A stretch of DNA of 64,000 nt from Lindgomyces ingoldianus (Eukaryota; Ascomycota; Dothideomycetes; Pleosporales; Lindgomycetaceae). A program made the position numbers and the translations under genes. Under the pieces are notes generated by a model. The model was given only the letters and a program-made list of their open reading frames with translations. It was not told the origin of the DNA and ran no database searches. The DNA lies in the NCBI RefSeq assembly GCF_010093535.1, contig NW_022985178.1, forward strand, positions 276,505 to 340,504, read 5' to 3'. Below are positions 22,416-32,712 of this stretch, in pieces; the first letter of the stretch is position 1, and each line of letters begins with the position of its first letter.

Positions 22416-23000
22416 TCACGGCTCCCTTCTTGTAATCAGCTGCTGGGCCAAATACGCTTCGATATTCTTGAAAGCATCCTTGTCAACACAACAAAATTCA
22501 GCGGGACCCCTATGACTGATTCCTTGGACTACGCTTGGTGTGGTTTCCAGTCCAGCCACTTCCTGAACCTTTTTAGCCGTGTCTAGCAAGCCACCCAAAC
22601 GGAACATGGTCATAGTCTCGCCATTTTCGCCAGCAGTGTGGATCGTGGCGCTCTGCGATTTGAGGACCTCGCCAAGATGTAGGCTGTGTTCGTATGCCTC
22701 GCGGTCGTACCCTATTGCCTCACGTTCCTCCTTGATAAGATCCCAGTGTTCATCAGAGATGCGGTCTCGGGTAAGGTCTCCCCGCTGTTGGGAAATCAAT
22801 TGCACGGCCTCGAAGTGAGAGTAATTGAAGAGGTTCATCCAGCGGGAGATCGTCTTGGAGGAGGGGTATTTATCGGCTTCTTGGGCGTCCTCAGCCGACA
22901 TGGCTTGTGCCATTCGCTCGACTTCGTCCCATCCCGCATCACCATAGCTTGTTGAAGAGTCGTCCTCTGCTTGTGGAGGGGGTTGCTCGGAGAGTGACAT
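22416..23000 (-). CDS. Uncharacterised acidic 194-aa protein
   Basis: Single-exon gene. I chose the ATG at 23000 (MSLSEQPPPQAEDDSS). An in-frame ATG at 23072 would add 24 hydrophobic residues that look like UTR translation, although a signal peptide cannot be fully excluded. The protein is acidic and helical, with a conserved-looking core SKTISRWMNLFNYSHFEAVQ, ISDEHWDLIKEEREAIGYD and a C-terminal GPAEFCCVDKDAFKNIEAYL. I do not recognise a family; small proteins of this kind occur in filamentous ascomycetes as hypothetical proteins. No membrane helix or catalytic motif is seen in the chosen model. Confidence 0.7.
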   Translation of the reverse strand: MSLSEQPPPQAEDDSSTSYGDAGWDEVERMAQAMSAEDAQEADKYPSSKTISRWMNLFNYSHFEAVQLISQQRGDLTRDRISDEHWDLIKEEREAIGYDREAYEHSLHLGEVLKSQSATIHTAGENGETMTMFRLGGLLDTAKKVQEVAGLETTPSVVQGISHRGPAEFCCVDKDAFKNIEAYLAQQLITRREP

Positions 23001-23978
23001 GTTTGCAATGAGAAGCGATAAAGAAAGAATGTGGATGTAAGGAAGATTTTTGTGAAGCTCAGGATTGCTCAAAGCGAGAACAATATAATGTTGGCTCGTA
23101 GAAGGCTTTGGTGTAAGGCGAGAGCGAGTCTCAAGATGAAGAATGAAATAAGAATGTTGATGAACTGGTTGACGAAGACTGAGTCTCTGGGTTGTGAAAG
23201 GGCAAGTTCAACTGTATCTGGAATGGTTGAGATGGAAGATGGAACCGGGGAGTCCTATGTAAAGGCAAGGCCGTCTTGTCAAATCTAAAAAGCGGCAATT
23301 GAATCGAAGGCTCCATTTTCATGACTCATCGGCCTGGGCAGTCCACGGGGAGAGTATTACCACGTAGACTAGAGGATGAGTCTAAGATCCTAAACGTGTC
23401 ACAAGACTTGAGAGAGAGATGGTAATGTCTTCTTCGCCAGCAGACTAACTACATCTTAAAAGCAACACGATTGAGGTGCTTCGTTGCCCCTATCCTTCTC
23501 CGACCGACCGAAGCTAGTCCTGAAATAGATTAGCTAGTGCCGGCTTCTTCGACGTCGCATCTTTCCTACCAGAGAGACTCCTTACCATTTTGCATCTTCG
23601 CCTCTCCGCGGACGTCTGCGAGACGTCACCGACTTGGGTCATCTCCTTTGTCACTTCTTCGTGGGTGAATTCACGGATCAGAACGGCAATCTCATGACGC
23701 ATTGAGCCGAATACGCATCATCACCGCTCAATTTGGCGCCAATCAACTTCCAAATATTCTATCACTAAATCATTTAAGATCGGATTTCTGAATTTCTGAT
23801 ATACAGTTTTAAACGTGGCTAAACACCCGACGGCATGGCCAGACCTACAAAAAGACTTCACATATCCGAGGGCGGCACGGTTGAGTAAGTTTGATATTCG
23901 AATTGTCCTATCCGGAGAGCACCAGTCGATCATATCCTGCCTTCCTTTCATTCTAAAATCTATTTAGTAATTTTTTCT
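23001..23978. other. Intergenic region with small minus-strand open frames
   Basis: Nearly 1 kb. Two short minus-strand frames (23702-23514 and 23951-23721) lack domains. The region should hold the promoter of the 194-aa protein and that of BTB copy C. Confidence 0.4.
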
Positions 23979-24647
23979 ATGCTAACCCAACTTAGCATTC
24001 CTGGCAAAACTTTACCAGTTTTTGTTGGAGAAGCCCAAGAAGTATTCTACGTTCACGAGAATCTCTTGAGAAATGGCAGCTCCGAATATTTTAAAAAACT
24101 GTTGCAATACGGAGGAGAAACATGGCATTCGAAACCTATCGACCTTTCGCACGAAGATGTCCCTACGTTTCGGCTGTTTAACAAATGGCTGTATGATGGC
24201 TCACTTCTTCCAAAGGATGACGCTGCATCGATATCAGATCGCGACTTTCGTCTATTGGTGAATGCGTGTGCCTTTGGGGAAAGGTTACGGGACATTCCGT
24301 TCACAAAGGCGATCACTGATGCGATCATCGATTGTCACAACAAAATCAAGGCAGTCCCAGGACCTGTTCTAATTACGTCCTTTTACGAAGCCACAGATGA
24401 CTCATGTCCCGTTCGGCAACTGTTCGCTGATATGTGGGCATTTCTCGCAAAAGATGAATGGATTGAGCAAAAATTGAGCCAGTGCCCTCGGGGTTTCGTT
24501 GAAGATCTAGTACGGGCATATCACAAACATAGATACTGCTTCTCGACCGATAACCCGCTGCCTTGGAGCGAATCTCGTGAACAATACTACCGCTTGCTCG
24601 ATGCGACACCGACAGAAAATCCCTGTGAAAAGTTTGATCAAGAATAA
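23979..24647 (+). CDS. BTB/POZ-domain protein, copy C
   Basis: Intronless as read, 222 aa. The BTB core is at residues about 8-85: KTLPVFVGEAQEVFYVHENL, LRNGSSEYFKKLL, SKPIDLSHEDVPTFRLFNKW, LYDGSLLP. A C-terminal helical region follows, with NACAFGERLRDIPFTKAITD and the segment DSCPVRQLFADMWAFL. The latter aligns with CPVRNLLVDIFYYGT of copy A and the CPCAICRALVETIIF remnant of copy B, so the three are paralogues. The BTB fold is a dimerisation domain; the partner here is unknown. Unlike copy A there is no clear separate first exon; a short upstream exon cannot be excluded because the frame opens with MLTQLSIPGKT just after an AT-rich stretch. Confidence 0.85.
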   Translation: MLTQLSIPGKTLPVFVGEAQEVFYVHENLLRNGSSEYFKKLLQYGGETWHSKPIDLSHEDVPTFRLFNKWLYDGSLLPKDDAASISDRDFRLLVNACAFGERLRDIPFTKAITDAIIDCHNKIKAVPGPVLITSFYEATDDSCPVRQLFADMWAFLAKDEWIEQKLSQCPRGFVEDLVRAYHKHRYCFSTDNPLPWSESREQYYRLLDATPTENPCEKFDQE

Positions 24648-25502
24648 CACCAAAATTTTGGATTGGTGTGGTAGGAACTATCCTTAGCTGCTCGTGCAGG
24701 AGGGTATTTACCGAGGCTTATTTTGGCTTTCTGCCCTTGGTTCCCTCTCTCCCGCCTTTCAGCCCGTTTCAATATGCATAATTTCTGCAAGAAATGCGTG
24801 CTTATTCCATTACTCGCTATATTGGGCTGTGGTTGAACCTTCAAAAAATATGACAGAACTAGCATTCGCAGGACCAGACATTCCTAAATCCTAATTCTTC
24901 GACAGGAACCCATTATCTCGGGACGTAGGCGATTTCGTGGACTTTGAAGCTGATTTGATAAAGATGTTTACTGTTCCACTGTCCGGCGCTTAAACACAAA
25001 ACCCCACCTCAAGTTTTGCGCAATCGCGGAGCACAGACTCAAAACGCAAAATGCTGACTCCATTACCTGTTTCTAGCACCGATCGAATGCGGAAGGTTGT
25101 ATTACGCATATTGCGACGTCCAATAATATTTTGTTCCTCCGGCTCGGGCCGTCCCCGTCCAACCCTTTCGGATTTTATTTTAGCAATCCTTCAAGCTACC
25201 ACATCTCTTAGCGCACGCCCAGCTCTACAATTTGATGGACTCATGTTTGAACGCCGACAATGTTGTCATATCCACGTTAAGCCAATATTCCCCCTTGTGT
25301 GGCGACTCAGTGGACGCCTCCTAGAATTTCCTAAAAATGGATGCCGGATTCTGTATAAGACAAACTCTTCACCTTAAGTTCTCTTTCGTAGTAAGGCATC
25401 GCGTTTTTGCAAGCTGCTGTAAGCTAGTACTTGAGTTTCCGCGACTAGCGATTCCTCTTTCTTGGGACATCCAACCCCACATCACCGACTTCACTTAGCG
25501 AA
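24648..25502. other. Intergenic region
   Basis: About 850 bp between BTB copy C and the membrane protein. An open frame at 25051-25377 on the plus strand has no recognisable domain and I do not call it. Confidence 0.4.
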
Positions 25503-27753
25503 ATGGATCCCTCTTCCTACGAGGTTCATCGTGGGCTCTGGACAAATTGGTCTCACGGCAGAGTTTCTGGCCTCACAATCACTACTACCCGTCAAAATGG
25601 AGGCTTGCTTATCGCATTTCTCGCCATTTTCGTTGGTGCGGCCGGGAAGAGCTTTTGGAGAATTAGCTGTCTCCTTCTCCATCGCGTCTTTTCATCGCAA
25701 AGAGCACAGGATGGCCTTTACCATCAGCGCCAAGCAATCCTCCGCAATTCGGATACCGCACAGGACGGTTTCTGGCGAACACTAATGGCCATCATTGCCT
25801 GGAGAAAGCACAATGCTAGATCGCTGCAGCGATTACTGCCTATGTTGGTCTTCGCCGTTGCCACTGGGATTTGTTTCGCCGTTGCTGGGATATTCTCCTC
25901 TCGAGTCACAACAGAGACGGCGAACGAAGTCCTTCTGACAGGGACCAACTGCGCCTTAATGGGTTTCTCTGGCTTATCGAACATCACGGCCTTCGGTACA
26001 GTGTGGGAGCCCTACAACAGCCAACGTGTCACAGCGTAAGATAGAGTCTCCTTATGTAACGTAAAATAAGATGGCTGACTTTTCAGGTCTCTTGCTCGGG
26101 CTCAGCAGTGTTACAACACCGGCACCTTTTCAGAGGACTGTGGTCTGTATATCAAGCCGCAGCTTTCTGTGAACATTACTCGGAATGCAAGCTGCCCTTT
26201 TGCTTCGGAAATCTGTCGTACCCAGACCGAGAACATCATCGTGGATACTGGATACATGGATAGTCATGAAGACTTTGGCATCAATGCTCCTCTAGCGGAG
26301 CGCTTCAAATTCAGATCCGTTTACCATTGTGCACCCATCGTCACAGAGGGATTCTCAGAACTGTACAATAGCACAAATATTCCGGGGATGACATTCCGAC
26401 GGTACAACTATGGCGGCTTTGCTGGTAGCAATTATACCTTCGAGGTTCCAACAAATCTCTCCACCCTTCAATATGACAACTACACTTTTTGGCAAAGTTC
26501 ACGGCCAGATTATGGTGTCGGGTAAGATCAACTACGCTTCTTGGAGGTCAAATCGCTAATCAATTGCACAGCCTGCAGGTAAAGTACAGCGTGACAAATG
26601 AGGGAAATGCTTTGTCTGGACAACTCGACTCTATCCCGCAAATTCAAAGGGATAATGCTGACGTCTCCTTGTTCTTCCTCACCGCTCCGGGTATCCTCTT
26701 TTCCTCGCAATCGAATGATCCCTGGTACTCCGCTCACCGGCCCGGCCCCAACTTGACCAACCCGGGGTCACATGACCAAGCTCCAAGTTATATGATGGAT
26801 GAGGATGCCACTGTCCTCGGATGTGCGCGACAGTTCACCATATGTAACCCGAACATGCCAGAAGCCAAACGTTGTCTACCATTAAGGGGATGGCTCGACA
26901 ACAGCTATCGGTTGGAGGAGATCACCCAGAATGAAGCCCAGAAGAACCGGCTCCATTATTTACGCGAGGTCATGATAGGAAATAACGATGAAATTATTTC
27001 TATTGTTGGATCAACTGGCAATGCAGGTTTGCTGGCTAGGGATAATCTTGGATGGGGAGTCCAAGGCCCTCTGCCTGACAACCAGTGGCAATTAGAGATA
27101 CAGCATTGGGTAACAGCAACTATGGCATCTCTTCAAAGAATTTTCGTCGACGCCGCGAGGGGGCCTCCTAACGAAGATATGCGAAAATGGTTCTCAGTGC
27201 GTCCAAACACCACTGAAGAGTTGAAAATGTGTCGGAATCAGGTATATTATTCCTAACTATTCATTTCTGACTAGTTATTAACAAATGCTAGAAAGTCGTC
27301 AGCTCTCGCTACAGCTCTTTCAGTGTGGTAGGAATTGTGGCCATTCTGGTCATCGGTGGGGGTTTCGTCTTCCTGGACTGGTTCTCTGAAGCCTTCATCG
27401 ATAGCATTCACAAGAGATTTGGAAGGACAGGTCACAGCGACTATGCCAGCATCGAGTGGAATGCCTCAGCCACTCTTCAGATCCAACGCCTTGCACATGA
27501 AGAAATGGGATTCGGGAAATGGTCGCGCACCGATACTGACACTCCGGTCACACGTCCGGGAGAGAAGCTTGGTGTTTTGGATGTGGCAGATCCAAAGCAC
27601 CCGTTCTTGAAACCGCCGCCACGAGGGAGGAATGGTACACTAGGGAGGAAGGATACAGATATGACTATGGTTTCCACTGAGGAACATGGTGGCGAAAGGA
27701 AAGGTCCTATTACGGTTTGTGTTAAGGATCGGAGGAATTCTATGGAAATTTGA
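25503..27753 (+). CDS. Uncharacterised membrane protein with large glycosylated ectodomain
   Basis: Four exons (25503-26035, 26087-26521, 26572-27241, 27292-27753) with three introns of 50-51 bp encode 699 aa. Hydrophobic segments: GGLLIAFLAIFVGAAG (about 33-48), LLPMLVFAVATGICFAVAGI (about 111-130), and near the C-terminus VVGIVAILVIGGGFVFLDWF (about 555-574). The region between the second and third helices (about 420 residues) is rich in N-x-S/T sites and cysteines (CYNTGTFSEDCG, ASCPFASEIC, CARQFTICN, CRNQ), as expected for an extracellular or lumenal domain. The C-terminal tail after the last helix is hydrophilic. I do not recognise a Pfam domain. Proteins of this layout form lineage-expanded families in filamentous ascomycetes. 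Function is unknown. Confidence 0.85.
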
Positions 27754-29392
27754 ACTTCTAGGATAGTCAATAGTTTTTCCATTTCTTTCTATATATCTTC
27801 AGTACCGTTCATTCACTCTATTCATTGTCATGTCCCTCTCGCTCCGTTGCACGCAACGCTCCAGCTTCCACTTCACTACAACCTCTTATTTAGCTAATTT
27901 AATTTCATGGTAAATAGATGAAGAAGCTATTGAACCACGTGCTGACCTTTCCTAAAAAGTTTAGCAGAAGGACCTCCTGTGCCAGCGGCACTTCTCTTCC
28001 ATTCCCCTCAACTCTGTCAGAATGGCGCCGTTTCAGATGAAGCCGTGACTATCAGACTCGAAGATCTCGGAAACAGATGGCCTAGAGTGAGTACTAGACC
28101 ACCCAATATCCATAATTCATAATAAAGCGTGCTAACAGTGTCAGCGTGAGCAGAGCAACTATCAAAGTTCTTGTCGGTTGAGCTAGCCCAGAGGCAGAGG
28201 CATCATATAACATTCACAAGGCGCTCCTTTAGAACACCTCCCAATTCTTCCGCAACTCCGTCAAACCTGAACGGTCTGGACCTGATGTCAAGCCAATCGA
28301 GCTCCGACTCTACCATACAAAAGACTTCCACTTATGCAGCACCTAGCTCTGCAGTGGTAGCATAGCCCCGGAATTAGATGCGGTGGATGAGGGATTCCTC
28401 AAGAGATATGCACGGCTTGCAAACACGTGCGTGCCCAGAGAGAAAATCACGGATTTCAAATTCTAGAATGCGGTGTTGGATGCCAACATGAGGTCACGGC
28501 CATGAATATAACTAAAGGCAATGGGCTCCTTCTCAGATAAGTTCTACATTCGCATGTAGGAATAAGATATTTGTAACCTTTCTACCTTATTTTTGATATA
28601 GTTTCTTGCGTAAATGATAAAAACTTTTGTACGTGTCCATCACGCGAGACGATGAATGGAGGGGCAAATCTTCTTACTGGGTGAGGTTCATTTGGCGGGT
28701 TACTGATTGTGTGGAGGCAAAGTCCATTAAATATAAATGTATAAAGATTTTTTTAATATGTAAATAATTGTTTTCATGTTTGATTATTTGAAAAATATAC
28801 TTTATTCTGTTTGTGCGGACTCGTTCCCGCTTTTGTTCCCGGCTAAAGATACATGATGCTGAATTCCAGAGTATGTTAACCGGGCACGCGATTTCCGTGA
28901 GGATTTCATCAATGATCTTATTTGTGCCCTAATGGCGCAGCGCATTTCCCCGAGTTCTTCGAGACTTTTATTAAGCGTTCCGACGACCTACTATCTGAAG
29001 GTCGAAGAAGATGAATGAAATGAAGGGGATGATGGCATACATGATGGTCTGCGATTGGAACAATGGCTTTATGTGAGCACTTGCCTCTTTGTTTTCTTCT
29101 ATGCCTTTTCTTTCGCAATCCTTCCCTCGGTCCTTGATCCCCGGGTTGCAGGTGACATCCAAGCTGCAGATTCTGGGGCTGCGTATAGTGTCTCTGGAAT
29201 ATAAGGGGAATCTGGTATATGAGGTTAGCTCGAATGAATAGAGAAATGGCTCTCAGAGAGACTGATCACACTAAGGCAATAATATAAGCATAGTCAATGA
29301 GAATGTACACAAGGAAATATGCGACTAATATTTGACCGTCTCTGGGCCAGAAAAATGTACAAGTTGGCTTCTCCGAACGGGTAAACATGCAA
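27754..29392. other. Long intergenic region with an AT-rich tract
   Basis: About 1.6 kb with no supported gene. The sequence at 28560-28830 is strongly AT-rich, with runs of A and T. A short open frame at 28171-28365 has no domain. A pair of short segments at 27800-27872 resembles sequence at 19323-19351 (see findings). Confidence 0.45.
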
Positions 29393-30919
29393 CTACTGAT
29401 CATCAATGACGTGCAAATACTTCTTCTCCTCCCTTCTTTCACGCTCGCTCATCGGCGGCAGATCGTAGTGTGCTGAGCTACGATATCCTTTCTGTTTGAC
29501 ATGGTCAGTAGACATTTTGAGGTTAGAATGAATTTAAGGGGTGACGTACTAGGTACTCGTAAGTCATGGTACTCAGCTCAATGGGCTCGATATCAAGGTC
29601 TTTGAAGGTCTTTGCAGTAGGGTCGATCGTTTGGTCAATGAACTCTCTCTCAACCTCATCTTCCGATGCAATTGGCCACCAGAGGTATTTGTTTAAGTAC
29701 CTGGCGGCCGGCTTCATGATTCGAGGCGGGATGTTGACGTGCCGCCTGTGCTTCATGATTTCCTTATCGACCAGCTCTGAGATCTCAGCCATCGAGTAGT
29801 CAGTCGGTCCGTACAGTTCATAAGTCTCAGCGGCCGTGGTATCATCGTGAAGCATCTTTTCTAAAGCCATACCGACATCAATTGCGTGGACAGGCCAGAA
29901 TCGCTGTTCCATATAGTTTGAGGTAATAACGTTAGTGACACCAGCTAAGGTGTTGAGGAGACGATCTTCGAAGCCGAACATTGGTGCAGGTCGGACGATG
30001 GTTGTTTCGGGGTAGATCTCTCTTGCTACTAGCTCTCCGCGAGCCTAGGACTTGGTTAGTATATTAATAGAAAACTAAATCTCAGCATACCTTAGTGCGG
30101 TAGAATTCCGAAGGTGAGTTGATATTAGCGCTATGTGAGGAGACTTGGACAAATCGATCAATATCGTATTTTGCTACCGCTTCGACGATTCGCCTTGTTC
30201 CTTCAACGTGTACATCCTCGAGGGAGAAGTTTCTGAACAATATCAGGGGGGTTCCTTTACTAGTCTTGAGTTCCGACTTACTTCGTGGGATAGTCTCGCC
30301 CTATCAGGTTGTAGACAATATCGGAATGTCTAACGCTCTCCTCGATTGACGCAAGATTCCGAAGGTCCATTTCCTGGTAATGTCAGTATGTAGTATTTGC
30401 AGCTTATAGATGCCAACTCTTACAAGAAACACCACTCTCCCTAGATCTCCGGAGACTTTGAGGTGACGCTTGGCCATTTCCTCGCGGAATGGAACTACAA
30501 CCGTGCATCCCGACTGAGCTTTTAGTGTCTGTTAGCACTTTGCTTTACTATCTAAAGAAATCCAATGTACCTAGCCGATTGACAATATATCTCCCCAGGA
30601 AACCAGTAGCTCCGAAGACGGTTGCGGTATAACCTGTGATAGGCGGGTGAGCGGGCGGTTACATTCGAGAGCGCGGGTGATAGATATACCTCCGAGAGAT
30701 GACCTTCAATTGAGTTAGATTCATAGATAACTCTAAAAGCCTTCAATGCACTCACCTTCCGCCGGAAACAGTTAGGATGGGCTTGCCGGTCCTCGTGATG
30801 CGAACATCCGAGTTGAGGTTTCGCTGACAGATCTTTGGAAGGGTTGATATGCGCGTGGAGGCGAGCAATTGGGCCGTCAATGCTGCTCCAGGGCGAGCAC
30901 AATGACGGGGCAAGGCCAT
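29393..30919 (-). CDS. Complex I 39/40-kDa subunit (NDUFA9-type, atypical SDR)
   Basis: Accessory subunit of mitochondrial NADH:ubiquinone oxidoreductase that binds NADPH. Eight exons: 30919-30756, 30703-30690 (14 nt), 30633-30571, 30518-30424, 30373-30282, 30232-30091, 30044-29550, 29491-29393; 387 aa in frame. The N-terminus is Arg-rich without acidic residues for 35 residues (mitochondrial presequence). The dinucleotide-binding motif is [20 protein letters not shown]. Further family signatures are [40 protein letters not shown] and [14 protein letters not shown]. An in-frame ATG at 30934 would add five residues. The 14-nt exon codes for the join between the presequence region and the Rossmann fold and is needed to keep frame. 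Confidence 0.95.
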
Positions 30920-31165
30920 GGTTGTGGCGTTCAATGGCTGGAGAACTGGTGGTATATACCTGACATGAAGCTCCGTGATGGGCAGATGTCGGCTCGGCGC
31001 TACATTTTGCCGAGAATCACGCCAAGCCAGAAGCTCTGAACATCCGCCACAACAGTGAGAGCCTCCAACTTTCCCGCTTCTCCTCCGTACGCCTCAACAC
31101 GCCCGTTTCCTCTCCAATACGACCTTTCCCGCCATTCTCCGGGGTTGTAACTACCACTCGTGACT
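30920..31165. promoter_or_regulatory. Divergent promoter (complex I subunit / RPN9)
   Basis: 246 bp lie between two divergent start codons. No TATA-like element or named site could be assigned with confidence. Confidence 0.5.
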
Positions 31166-32412
31166 ATGGCTATGGACACCGATACGATTCCGAACCTCCT
31201 CGGTGACCAACGAGACCAGGCACCGGACGAGCTGCAGCACTTCTTCATTTCTTTCGAGGACTACTGGGAGCGGAGACTATGGCACGAGCTAACGGACTCT
31301 TTGATTGATTACTTCGACGAGCCGGAAAGTGCCAGGCAGCGGATACCACTGTTCGAAACATTCATCAAGAGCTTCGCCAACAAGATCAATCAACTTAAGC
31401 TTGTGGAGCTGGGTCTGACCACTGCTGCCCAGTATAAAGGTATGGCTTTAGCTTCGAGAGTTGTAGGATATGTGTTGATTTGCTCTAGATGAGAAGGAAC
31501 GCCTCACATTCTTGTCCACCCTCGCGACCAGCGTCAACAAGCCAGCCTCACAGGACGCCTACGTCTATGCCACAGTTGCCGTAGCCAGCATGCAGCTGCG
31601 GTTAGGAGACTATGATGGAGCGCGGAAGAAGCTAGATGAGTGCGAGCAGATACTAGACGGCTTCGACTCGGTGGAGACCGTCGTTCACGCATCCTTCTAC
31701 CGGGTCAATGCCGAATATTACAAGGTGAGCGCTTCAACCCAAAAGGAAGCCGTTTTCTAATCAAGCCCAGGCCAAGCACGAATTCGCCTCCTACTACAAA
31801 AACGCCCTGCTCTTCCTCGCCTGCATAGACCTCGAAGACCTCGACCTCCGAGAGCGTCAAGCCCGCGCCTACGACCTCAGCATCGCCGCGCTAGTCTCTG
31901 ACTCCATCTACAACTTCGGCGAGCTCCTGCTCCACCCCATCCTCGACTCCCTTGTCAACACCGCACACGCCTGGCTCCGCGACCTCCTCTTCGCCTTCAA
32001 CCGTGGCGACCTGATCGCATACGATGTCCTCGCTGGCAACATCTCCAAAGTGCCTCTCCTCAAAGAACACCAAACTTTCCTCTATCAGAAGATTTCCCTC
32101 TCTGCACTGACGGAAACCGTCTTCCGCCGCCCACCACACGACCGCGCGATGACGTTCGCCACTATTTCAGAGGAGACCAAGGTCCAACCAAACGAGATTG
32201 AGCATTTGATCATGAAAGCATTGAGTTTGGGGTTGTTGAGGGGCACGATTGATCAAGTGTCGGAGATTGCGAGGATCAATTGGGTGCAGCCTAAAGTGTT
32301 GGATATGAAGCAGATTGAGAGTATGAGGGCGAGACTGAGGGATTGGGATTCTAGTGTCAACCAGCTAGGGAACTGGATTGAGGGTGTAGGTAAGGATGTC
32401 TGGGCTGCATAG
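31166..32412 (+). CDS. RPN9: 26S proteasome lid subunit Rpn9 (PSMD13)
   Basis: Three exons (31166-31439, 31489-31724, 31771-32412) give 383 aa, the usual Rpn9 length. Rpn9 is a PCI-domain subunit of the 19S regulatory particle lid. Signatures: DELQHFFISFEDYWERRLWH in the N-terminal helical solenoid, KINQLKLVELGL, YYKNALLFLACIDLEDLDL, and the C-terminal PCI winged helix (about 195-365) with TFATISEETKVQPNEIEHLI, GLLRGTIDQVSEIARINWVQ and PKVLDMKQIESM. The ATG at 31166 is chosen; the preceding in-frame GTG is not needed. Exon three is C-rich in its first third, then changes codon bias, without loss of similarity. Confidence 0.96.
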
Positions 32413-32712
32413 ACCATGCAGGGGGAGTCTCAGTCCATGGGATTCGAGGGCTTGGTCAGAGAGATGTAATCATAGCTTTGGCATGACATGTTACTCATCT
32501 GAGCTAACCAGCCAAACACGAACGAATCAACACAATAGAACAAACATATCATCCAATACCTTCGTACCTTGACATGCAAAATGAGCTTTTGCGAGATTCT
32601 ATCTGGTATCATACACATCCTCAACTCCAAAGGCGCCCAACATGTATCTCCACCCAAAAATCCTGTTTGTCTCACCCTCCAACTCTTCCTTCCCTTCCTC
32701 TCTCTAATCTAT

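Noticed and set aside
22998..23072. N-terminal extension of the 194-aa protein that looks like a signal peptide
   Set aside because: The extension is in a plausible leader; the second ATG begins a typical acidic N-terminus. Kept only as an alternative.
31160..31165. GTG start for Rpn9
   Set aside because: A normal ATG follows two codons later, and non-ATG starts are unusual in fungi.
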